Positions 1-5,862 of a stretch of 13,301 bases of DNA are shown here, one piece after another (the first letter of the stretch is position 1; the number at the start of each line of letters is the position of its first letter). The notes below the pieces were generated by a model. That model ran no database searches and was not told where the DNA came from. It saw nothing but the letters and a program-made list of their open reading frames with translations. The position numbers and the translations under genes were made by a program. Origin of the DNA: Peptoniphilus_E sp964345555 (GTDB lineage: Bacteria > Bacillota > Clostridia > Tissierellales > Peptoniphilaceae); assembly GCA_964345555.1 (NCBI GenBank), contig CAYFRD010000039.1:1-13301 (forward strand). The letters are read 5' to 3'.

Positions 1-794
1 CAAACGGAGCACTTGGCGGAGACGTTCAACTTACAGAGTCGGTAGCTATGGGAACTCTTGATGCGGCACTTCCGTCCACATCAGTACTAACAACTTATTC
101 TGAAGATTTCGGAGCACTTGATATGCCCTACTTTTTCATCAATGCAGAATCTGCATTTGCAGCTCTTGATGGAGAAATGGGAGAATATTTCAACGGGAAA
201 TTAGCAGAAAATGGAATTAAGAGCTTAGGATATTCTTATAACGGTCCGAGAAGTACAACTACAAATGTTAAACCTATTGAAAAACCGGAAGATTTAAAGG
301 GATTAAAGATGAGAGTTATGGAAAGTCCGATATTTATAGACTTCTATAAAACTCTTGGCGCAAACCCGACACCCATGAGCTTTACAGAACTTTATACAGG
401 ACTTCAACAAGGAACAGTTGACGCACAAGAAAATCCGCCATCGCTGATATTTGCAAATAAATTCTATGAAGTTCAAAAATATCTAAGCGTTGATGAACAC
501 GTACACAACTTCTTAGTATTTGCAATCAATCAGGCTAAATTTGACTCTTTAACAGATGAACAAAAAACTGTAATAGAAGAAGAAGGTAAAAATTATGTAG
601 ATGCTCAAAGAGCAATGGAACTAGAAGATAACGGAGCGGCAATTGAAAAACTTGCAACTGAAGGCGGACTTGAAGTCAATACATTGACAGATGAACAAAA
701 ACAAGCATTTAGAGATGCATTACAACCTATGTATGACAAATATCAAGAACAATTCGGAACATTGTTTGAAATGGCTGCAAAATTCAATAACTAA
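1..794 (+). CDS. dctP: TRAP transporter solute-binding protein DctP family, 5'-truncated
   Basis: This is the extracytoplasmic substrate-binding subunit of a tripartite ATP-independent periplasmic (TRAP) transporter, which captures an organic acid and hands it to the DctQM membrane permease. The frame is open from base 3, 15 codons before the first ATG at 48, and those codons already read as DctP family sequence (an ESVAMGTLD stretch), so the ATG at 48 is not the start. The signal peptide and roughly the first 70-80 residues lie outside the window. Counting from the ATG at 48, LKGLKMRVMES (about 83-93) carries the Arg89 expected to bind the substrate carboxylate. It is followed by the family pattern LGANPTPMSFTELYTGLQQG and the QENPP block. 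Substrate cannot be read from sequence; C4-dicarboxylates, keto acids and sugar acids are all used by this family. dctQ starts 65 bases downstream, after a hairpin. Confidence 0.93.
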   Translation, partial: NGALGGDVQLTESVAMGTLDAALPSTSVLTTYSEDFGALDMPYFFINAESAFAALDGEMGEYFNGKLAENGIKSLGYSYNGPRSTTTNVKPIEKPEDLKGLKMRVMESPIFIDFYKTLGANPTPMSFTELYTGLQQGTVDAQENPPSLIFANKFYEVQKYLSVDEHVHNFLVFAINQAKFDSLTDEQKTVIEEEGKNYVDAQRAMELEDNGAAIEKLATEGGLEVNTLTDEQKQAFRDALQPMYDKYQEQFGTLFEMAAKFNN

Positions 795-811
795 TTCAAA
801 ACTATAATAAA

Positions 812-838
812 TTAAGGCGGGATTAAGTCCCGTCTTAA
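812..838 (+). other. Intercistronic hairpin between dctP and dctQ
   Basis: Bases 812-822 pair with 828-838 (11 bp including one G-U pair, loop of 5), with three G-C pairs in a row near the loop. No clean T-run follows, so it is a poor terminator. It is better read as a 3'-end stabilising or partial termination hairpin, which would give more binding protein than membrane subunits. That role is inferred from position. Confidence 0.6.
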
Positions 839-859
839 TAAAATCTTTAAGGAGGTAAA

Positions 860-1348
860 ATGAGAAAACTACTTGCAAAATTCGACAAATTCGAAGAAGT
901 ACTTCTTGTTTCGAGCTTGGCATTAAGTGTAATACTTGTGTTTCTCCAGGTAATTATGAGATCTTTCTTTAATGCTTCTTTGACTTGGTCTGAAGAGTTA
1001 TCAAGATATTTGTTCATTTGGCAAACGTGGCTCGGCGTGAGTATAGCTTATAAGTATAATGAACATATCAAAGTAGAATTGATTTATGACCTTTTTAAAT
1101 CTAAAGTAGCTCATAAAGTTATAAAGTTAGTTGTAGATTTAATTTGGCTTGCTTTTAATGCATACTTAGTGTATTTGGGAGTACAGCTTTTAGGTTCAAT
1201 GGCTTCAAGAAATGCCCTGTCATCAGGGATGAGACTTCCCCTTGTATATGTATATGCGGCTTTGCCGGTAAGTTCATTTCTAGTAAGCATAAGAATATTT
1301 TTTGATTTGATAGATCAATTTAAATCATCTGAGGAAAAGGAGGTATAA
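860..1348 (+). CDS. dctQ: TRAP transporter small permease subunit DctQ family
   Basis: This is the small membrane subunit of the TRAP transporter, which joins the large DctM subunit to form the Na+- or H+-driven permease docked by DctP. At 162 residues it has the usual length. Four hydrophobic segments are visible at about 14-33, 50-64, 87-110 and 127-149. The family signature WSEELSRY is at 43-50, followed by an F/W-rich second segment. A full AAGGAGGT ribosome binding site at 849-856 fixes the ATG start. The stop codon is one base before the dctM start, and the dctM ribosome binding site lies inside the last dctQ codons, so the two are translationally coupled. Confidence 0.93.
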   Translation: MRKLLAKFDKFEEVLLVSSLALSVILVFLQVIMRSFFNASLTWSEELSRYLFIWQTWLGVSIAYKYNEHIKVELIYDLFKSKVAHKVIKLVVDLIWLAFNAYLVYLGVQLLGSMASRNALSSGMRLPLVYVYAALPVSSFLVSIRIFFDLIDQFKSSEEKEV

Positions 1349-1349
1349 C

Positions 1350-2618
1350 ATGGAGTCTATAGTATTATTCGGATTGTTTTTTATACTTTTATTAATAAGT
1401 ATGCCCATAGGTTATGCCATCGGGATAGCAACTCTTATAACCATACTTAAATTCACATCAATGCCTCCTGTAATGATAGCTCAAAATGCCATTGCCGGGG
1501 TCGACTCATTTCCTCTCATGGCAATTCCGTTTTTTATGCTTGCAGGAAACTTAATGAGTAGCGGAGGCATAGCAAAGAGGCTTGTAAATTTTTTTGAGAG
1601 TTTTATAGGTCATATAACAGGTGGACTAGGAATGGTGACAGTTGTTGTGTGTATGTTCTTTGCAGCTATTTCAGGATCTGCTGTAGCCACTGTATCGGCA
1701 GTTGGAGCTTTTATGATCCCTCAAATGGTTGAACACGGATACAGCAAACCTTTCTCAGCTGCACTTACAGCAGCGGCAGGAACGATAGGCGTAATTATAC
1801 CGCCAAGTGTTCCCTTTGTAATTTACGGAGTAGTCTCGGGAACTTCAATAACAGGTATGTTTACTGCCGGATTTTTACCCGGAATATTGATGGGTGTTGC
1901 ACTTATGATAGTTTGTTATATAGTTTCTAAAAAGAAGGGTTATAAAGGGAATGATAAAAGGAGCACTTTAAAAGAAATATGGATTTCATTTAAGGATGCG
2001 ATTTGGGCAATTCTATCTCCCGTTATAATTTTAGGTGGAATTTATTCAGGAAAGTTTACACCCACTGAAGCTGCAGTTGTATCTGTAGTATATTCTTTTG
2101 TAGTGGGAGTATTTGTTTATAAAGAATTGGATTTAAAAGGCGCATATAATGCATTTAAAGATGCAATAGTAGTAAATGGAGCCACTACATTTATGATAGG
2201 GTTATCAACTGCCTTTGCAGCGCTTTTAACCATGGAGCAAATACCTTTAAAGATAGCTACATTAATAACAAGCATGAGCTCAAATGGAGTAGTAATACTG
2301 CTTCTAATAAATATGTTCTTGATAATTATAGGTATGTTTATAGATAATATTCCTGCAACAATAATACTTACACCGATACTTTTACCGATAGTTATGCAAT
2401 ATAATATGAGTCCTATAACCTTCGGTATTATGCTTACGATGAACCTTGCTATCGGATTCTGTACACCACCTTACGGAATAAATTTGTTTGTAGCAACGGC
2501 AATATCAAAGGTAGATATTGGAGCATTGTCCAAGCAAATTATAAAATTTATCTTTGCTTTGATAGTTGTACTTATGCTTGTGACATATGTTCCGGCGGTA
2601 ACTATGATATTTCTTTAA
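1350..2618 (+). CDS. dctM: TRAP transporter large permease subunit DctM family
   Basis: This is the large, transport-catalysing membrane subunit of the TRAP system. At 422 residues it has the standard family length and is almost entirely hydrophobic, consistent with about 12 membrane-spanning segments. It shows family blocks such as AIPFFMLAGNLM, the SGSAVATVSAVG loop, GTIGVIIPPSVPFVIYG, the FTPTEAAVV stretch and the C-terminal NLAIGFCTPPYG. AAGGAGGT at 1337-1344 lies in the end of dctQ. The dehydrogenase gene starts 17 bases after the stop with no terminator between them, so all four genes are probably one transcript. Confidence 0.95.
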   Translation: MESIVLFGLFFILLLISMPIGYAIGIATLITILKFTSMPPVMIAQNAIAGVDSFPLMAIPFFMLAGNLMSSGGIAKRLVNFFESFIGHITGGLGMVTVVVCMFFAAISGSAVATVSAVGAFMIPQMVEHGYSKPFSAALTAAAGTIGVIIPPSVPFVIYGVVSGTSITGMFTAGFLPGILMGVALMIVCYIVSKKKGYKGNDKRSTLKEIWISFKDAIWAILSPVIILGGIYSGKFTPTEAAVVSVVYSFVVGVFVYKELDLKGAYNAFKDAIVVNGATTFMIGLSTAFAALLTMEQIPLKIATLITSMSSNGVVILLLINMFLIIIGMFIDNIPATIILTPILLPIVMQYNMSPITFGIMLTMNLAIGFCTPPYGINLFVATAISKVDIGALSKQIIKFIFALIVVLMLVTYVPAVTMIFL

Positions 2619-2634
2619 TATGTGAGGCGATAAA

Positions 2635-3606
2635 ATGTTAATTTGGATTATAGACGAAGAATGGTCAGAGTATGAAATGGAAAAGGAAATTTTGTCAAAG
2701 GAGTTTCCGGGAGTAGAGATAAGACATTCGACTTACGACTACAAAAAGGATTTGGAAGAGTTCGGATATAAGGCGGACGGAATACTTGCACAAATATATG
2801 CAGACATAAATGCGGAATTAATAGAAAAACTTGAAAATTGCAAAGGGATTGCAGTTTACGGCGGAGGATTCGACAGAGTGGATCTGGAAGCTTGTAAAGC
2901 AAAGGGAATTCACGTGACGAATATACAAGGATACTGCATTGAAGATTTGGCAGATTATGTGCTTGCAGCTATATACAATTGGAACAAAAATTTATGCGAA
3001 AGAGCAGCAACGACTAAGCACTTTGTCAGTAAGGGTCTTTGGGGAGCTCCCACTATAGAACACAGAGAGCATAGAATCAGTGCACAAACTTTATTTGTAG
3101 TCGGCTTCGGTACGATCGGTAAAGAAGTAGCAAGGAAAGCAGGAGCGGTTGGAATGAAGATAATCGCCTATGATGAATTTTTATCCGCAGAAGAAATCGA
3201 AAAGCATGGAGCTAGAAAGGTTCAATGGGAAGAGGGATTTAAGGAAGCTGATTTTGTTAGCATTAATCTAAAGGGCTGCGAAGAAAATAGAGATAAAATC
3301 ACAGCAAAGGAATTTGCTTTGATGAAACCTACAGCATATTTTATCAACACGGCCAGAGGACTTATAGTGGATGAAGAAGCTTTAATAGATGCGGTACAAT
3401 CCAAAAAAATCAGAGGAGCGATAGTCGATGTAATTAAAGATGAGCCGCCAACAATAGATAGACCTATATTGTCCGTTGAAAATTTAATGGTTACGCCACA
3501 CAATTCATATATATCTGTGGAGTCAATGAATGCTTTAAAGGAATATGCCATAGGCAATTTAATTTCCATGATAAAGGGAGAAACTCCGCGAGACCCGGTA
3601 TGCTAA
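2635..3606 (+). CDS. D-isomer-specific 2-hydroxyacid dehydrogenase (NAD-dependent)
   Basis: This is a cytoplasmic oxidoreductase interconverting a 2-keto acid and the D-2-hydroxy acid with NAD(H). At 323 residues it has the family length. The nucleotide-binding motif GFGTIG is at 157-162, with Asp180 ending the second Rossmann strand, which favours NADH over NADPH. The catalytic triad is present: Arg241 (in NTARG), Glu270 (in KDEPP) and His289 (in TPHNS). The 19-residue Glu-His spacing resembles the glycerate/phosphoglycerate dehydrogenase branch more than D-lactate dehydrogenase, but I would not name a substrate. A GAGG ribosome binding site is at 2623-2626. Being the last gene of the TRAP operon suggests that it acts on the imported acid or its first breakdown product. 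Confidence 0.9.
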   Translation: MLIWIIDEEWSEYEMEKEILSKEFPGVEIRHSTYDYKKDLEEFGYKADGILAQIYADINAELIEKLENCKGIAVYGGGFDRVDLEACKAKGIHVTNIQGYCIEDLADYVLAAIYNWNKNLCERAATTKHFVSKGLWGAPTIEHREHRISAQTLFVVGFGTIGKEVARKAGAVGMKIIAYDEFLSAEEIEKHGARKVQWEEGFKEADFVSINLKGCEENRDKITAKEFALMKPTAYFINTARGLIVDEEALIDAVQSKKIRGAIVDVIKDEPPTIDRPILSVENLMVTPHNSYISVESMNALKEYAIGNLISMIKGETPRDPVC

Positions 3607-3613
3607 AAATAGA

Positions 3614-3658
3614 AAAAGAAAAATCCTGCAAAGTTAAATTTTGCAGGATTTTTCTTTT
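3614..3658. terminator. Bidirectional rho-independent terminator between the TRAP operon and tadA
   Basis: Bases 3614-3632 pair with 3640-3658 in a 19-bp perfect stem with a 7-base loop. The stem core is TCCTGC/GCAGGA, and A-runs on one side and T-runs on the other give a U-tract for either direction. It lies between the dehydrogenase stop (3606) and the convergent tadA stop (3677). Confidence 0.9.
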
Positions 3659-3676
3659 ATATGCATAATTAAAAGT

Positions 3677-4123
3677 TTATCTTCTTAAATCTCTAAAAAA
3701 ATACGATATTAAATTTGAACATTCTTCTTTTAGAATGCCGAATTCTACTTCGCAGGTGTGATTAAAGCCAAGGTTCAATAGATTTATTTTTGAACCGCAA
3801 CAGCCGAATCGCTCGTTTTGCGTGCCTATGTAGACTTTTTTGAGTCTGAAGTTTATTATAGCGCCGGCACACATTGCACAGGGCTCAAGAGTGACATACA
3901 TCTCGCAGTCTTCCAAGTGGTAGGTTCCCAAGTTTGCACAGGCATCTTTCAATGCAAGCATTTCGGCATGAGCCGCCGCATCTTTATTCAATTCTTTTTT
4001 GTTATATCCTCTACCCACTATTTCGCCTTCTTTTACGATTACACATCCTATGGGTATATCTTGATTTTCGTAGGATATTTTTGCAAGCTCAAGAGCTTTT
4101 TCCATAAAAAATTTTTTACACAC
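3677..4123 (-). CDS. tadA: tRNA adenosine(34) deaminase TadA
   Basis: It deaminates the wobble adenosine of tRNA-Arg(ACG) to inosine. The zinc-site motifs are complete: His52-Ala-Glu54 (HAE, Glu being the proton shuttle) and PCAMC at 81-85, giving Cys82 and Cys85. The 148 residues match the bacterial TadA length, and the C-terminal SYFFRDLRR is typical. The start is a GTG at 4123-4121 rather than the ATG seven codons in. GGTGAT at 4132-4127 (minus strand) matches the 16S anti-Shine-Dalgarno end with correct spacing for the GTG, the ATG has no ribosome binding site, and family members carry a similar short extension before the FMEKA/YMKEA helix. It appears monocistronic. Confidence 0.93.
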   Translation of the reverse strand: MCKKFFMEKALELAKISYENQDIPIGCVIVKEGEIVGRGYNKKELNKDAAAHAEMLALKDACANLGTYHLEDCEMYVTLEPCAMCAGAIINFRLKKVYIGTQNERFGCCGSKINLLNLGFNHTCEVEFGILKEECSNLISYFFRDLRR

Positions 4124-4213
4124 AATATCACCGAATATATTTTATCATAAAAAAATTTTTTAAAAAAATAAAAAAATTTTAATAAATTAGTGGTTTAATT
4201 TGATAACATAGGG

Positions 4214-4219
4214 TATAAT
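4214..4219 (+). promoter_or_regulatory. Candidate -10 box for the 4226-4850 transcript
   Basis: A perfect TATAAT at 4214-4219 on the plus strand, with no convincing -35 at 16-18 bases upstream (TGGTTT at 4191-4196). Transcription would begin near 4226, at the base of a strong hairpin. No protein gene follows on this strand, so if the promoter is active its product is a non-coding RNA. Confidence 0.4.
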
Positions 4220-4259
4220 AGTATTACCAAATAAATATTTAATATTTACTTGGTTGGAA

Positions 4260-4278
4260 CTTGACAATTTCATCCAAC
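4260..4278 (+). repeat. Left arm of a 19-bp inverted repeat
   Basis: CTTGACAATTTCATCCAAC here is matched on the opposite strand at 4785-4803 with a single mismatch. The arms bound 544 bases. They are either the closing helix of a structured RNA or the ends of a small mobile element. No clear target-site duplication flanks them. Confidence 0.7.
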
Positions 4279-4422
4279 TGATTTATCGTCAACAGGACGT
4301 TAATATAGATGTGAATACAGTTTTTTTATAAGTATATGCATCGATTTTGAGCTTGATTTTTTAAAATTGCTAAAACTTAAGAGTGGGGTTTTAGAGGTGG
4401 ATTTTAAGAATAATGGTTTGAA

Positions 4423-4476
4423 AATGTTAAAGTCAAAATTTAAATCGTCAAGAAAATAAATAATGTTAAAGTCAAA
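4423..4476 (+). repeat. 15-bp direct repeat, two copies
   Basis: AATGTTAAAGTCAAA occurs at 4423-4437 and again at 4462-4476, 39 bases apart, inside the candidate RNA. The function is unknown. It may come from a small duplication or be a repeated loop sequence. Confidence 0.6.
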
Positions 4477-4784
4477 TGAGATTGATTTACCGAGAGTACT
4501 GACTATGGTATCCCCAAAAGGGAATTAAGTTTAGAGATACTTAAGTCGAATAGTTAGTTTAAATATTTCGTTTTAAAATGGTAATTAAAGTTAAAGTAAT
4601 TGGTTTAACTGTTGAATTAAAGACGAATATTTACGATAAGTACTAAAGTAAGTTGATAGTAAGAATTATAAATTCTAATCAATTATTATATTATTAAGAT
4701 TGGAATTTAATATTATTAAAAAATTTATTAAAAATTTAAATGAATAGAAGGTAGATAGAACTGTGATAGAACCAAAGAATTTTT

Positions 4785-4803
4785 GTTGGATGGAATTGTC
4801 AAG
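4785..4803 (+). repeat. Right arm of the 19-bp inverted repeat
   Basis: GTTGGATGGAATTGTCAAG is the reverse complement of 4260-4278 except for one base. It ends six bases before the terminator stem. Confidence 0.7.
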
Positions 4804-4808
4804 AAAAT

Positions 4809-4850
4809 AAAAAAGATAGTGGTAAAAAATTTTTATACACTATCTTTTTT
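4809..4850. terminator. Bidirectional terminator shared by the HEPN-nuclease gene and the candidate ncRNA
   Basis: Bases 4809-4821 pair with 4838-4850 (13 bp), with further A/T pairing inside the loop. Runs of T follow on both strands. It lies 7 bases after the stop of the minus-strand gene and directly after the inverted-repeat arm on the plus strand. Confidence 0.8.
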
Positions 4851-4857
4851 AATGTTT

Positions 4858-5778
4858 TCAATTTCTTCTGTCTCTGATTATTTCTCCGAGTATGTCCCTG
4901 CCTGCCAGCAGTTTTTTTATGTTTTTTGCGTCCATGATTATAACTGAGTGATCTAGCAAATAGTCTTTGCTATCCTCCGACAGCAGAGAGGTATTTATTA
5001 TGAGCAGTGGAGTGGTATCCTTGAACAGTCCTTCAAAGAGTTCTACCAGTTCAACTATGTGATCATGGTCTATGTAGAGATTTTCGTTGTTTTTTGAAGG
5101 TTTGAAATTTCTTATTTCAATGGCAAATTTCCTGTCGCCCTTTTGTGCAGATAGGTCAAAGGCCTTGTCGCTGTCTTTTTTTACAGTCCAGTGGCTCACC
5201 TCATATCCGCAAGTTTCCAATCCCCTTTTTACAAGTTTTTCGGTGGTGAGTTCCGTGTCCAAATTTTCCAAAGCTTTAAGCAAGTTTTCAGGCTTAATTT
5301 TAAATATCGCTTTGCATTCTTCTCTTCCGTTTTGTACTATCTTGTAATCAAATCCTATTAATAGGTTTTCGATCACGGTGAAATATCCGTGAGCGATGGC
5401 ATTTCGTATATGCCTGAGTGTTGCAGATGTCTTTGTTTCGCCAAAGCCCTTTGTCATGACAAGCTTTTGTTTGCCCGGGCATATCTCATCCTTGTAGTAT
5501 TCTTCAATTTTGTGCGGAATTGTTTCGGTGAACAGTATATCTTCATCTTTTAAATTCATGTACTTGGCTATTTCTTCAAAGGTGAAGTCGTCATAGAGAG
5601 GGTTTGACACCATTTCATTGTCCTTTGACTGTATAGAAGATATGTCCGGGACATACCACAGCAGGTATTCAATGGCACGCATAAGCTCCGGACTGATATC
5701 CAAAGGGATTTCTTCATGAATTATGTTGTATTTAATTTTGGACTTACACTTTTCAAGTTCAAATTTATTTGTAATCAT
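4858..5778 (-). CDS. HEPN-like RNase domain fused to a restriction-endonuclease-like domain
   Basis: This 306-residue protein has no name I recognise and appears to be a two-domain nuclease. An alpha-helical N-terminal half leads to LRHIRNAIAHGYF at about 121-133. There Arg125-Asn126-x3-His130 is the RNxxxH signature of HEPN ribonucleases, in the form seen in HEPN domains of plasmid and defence proteins. From about 180 a second domain looks like the Mrr/PD-(D/E)xK fold: a GYEV strand (191-194), Asp208 in AFDLSAQ, then Glu221-Ile-Arg223 in FAIEIRNF. A predicted beta-strand LLIINTS (258-264) and VIIMDAKNIKKLL (279-291) end it as in Mrr-type domains. Arg replaces the usual catalytic Lys, so the second domain may bind rather than cut. 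There is no signal peptide. GGAGGG at 5789-5784 supports the ATG. It has its own terminator and no partner gene on its strand. A defence or abortive-infection role is inference. Confidence 0.6.
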   Translation of the reverse strand: MITNKFELEKCKSKIKYNIIHEEIPLDISPELMRAIEYLLWYVPDISSIQSKDNEMVSNPLYDDFTFEEIAKYMNLKDEDILFTETIPHKIEEYYKDEICPGKQKLVMTKGFGETKTSATLRHIRNAIAHGYFTVIENLLIGFDYKIVQNGREECKAIFKIKPENLLKALENLDTELTTEKLVKRGLETCGYEVSHWTVKKDSDKAFDLSAQKGDRKFAIEIRNFKPSKNNENLYIDHDHIVELVELFEGLFKDTTPLLIINTSLLSEDSKDYLLDHSVIIMDAKNIKKLLAGRDILGEIIRDRRN

Positions 5779-5790
5779 ATAAACCCTCCA

Positions 5791-5821
5791 ATATATAATT
5801 GATACCCATAAATGATGTCGA
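5791..5821 (-). promoter_or_regulatory. Candidate promoter of the HEPN-nuclease gene
   Basis: On the minus strand TCGACA (5821-5816) lies 18 bases before TATATA (5797-5792), with the GGAGGG ribosome binding site a few bases on. Both boxes match consensus only partly. The 84-base gap to rpoN must hold both divergent promoters. Confidence 0.35.
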
Positions 5822-5849
5822 TATTGCTATTTATTTAATTTTATTGTGA

Positions 5850-5855
5850 TATACT
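5850..5855 (+). promoter_or_regulatory. Candidate -10 box of rpoN, close to its start codon
   Basis: TATACT (5 of 6 consensus) ends only 7 bases before the rpoN ATG at 5863. If it is used, transcription begins on or next to the start codon and the message is leaderless. That fits the absence of any ribosome binding site there. The -35 is weak. Confidence 0.35.
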
Positions 5856-5862
5856 TAAGATT

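Larger units (their letters stand above)
4226..4850 (+). ncRNA. Candidate large structured non-coding RNA (about 620 nt)
   Basis: The 700 bases between tadA and the next gene contain no plausible protein gene but show ordered pairing. A 5' hairpin joins 4226-4239 to 4241-4254 (one mismatch, innermost bases forming the loop). A closing helix pairs 4260-4278 with 4785-4803 (18 of 19 bp). Nested inside it is 4316-4324 with 4757-4765 (9 bp, two G-U). A long hairpin pairs 4560-4574 with 4620-4633 (one bulge, one G-U), then 4583-4586 with 4615-4618, then 4589-4595 with 4604-4610. Another pairs 4669-4680 with 4698-4709 (12 bp, one G-U). A TATAAT box precedes the region and a terminator hairpin follows the closing helix directly. 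Ends closed on each other just before a terminator is the layout of known large RNAs (OLE, GOLLD, ROOL). I could not match it to a family consensus. The alternative is a miniature transposon with 19-bp terminal inverted repeats. Confidence 0.42.

Noticed and set aside
4240..4325. A 27-codon open minus-strand stretch reading ...NQLDEIVKF..., with a similar LDGIVK on the plus strand at 4785-4803, as a gene remnant.
   Set aside because: The similarity is just the two arms of the inverted repeat read in the same phase. There is no start codon, no ribosome binding site and no recognisable family.
4423..4476. The 15-bp direct repeat as a CRISPR array or type III antitoxin repeat.
   Set aside because: There are only two copies, they are short with no regular spacer set, and no cas gene is near.
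4490..4545. A region with GTATC/GATAC and TCCC/GGGA pairs as a tRNA or T-box element.
   Set aside because: No T-arm consensus, anticodon arm or T-box core sequence is present.
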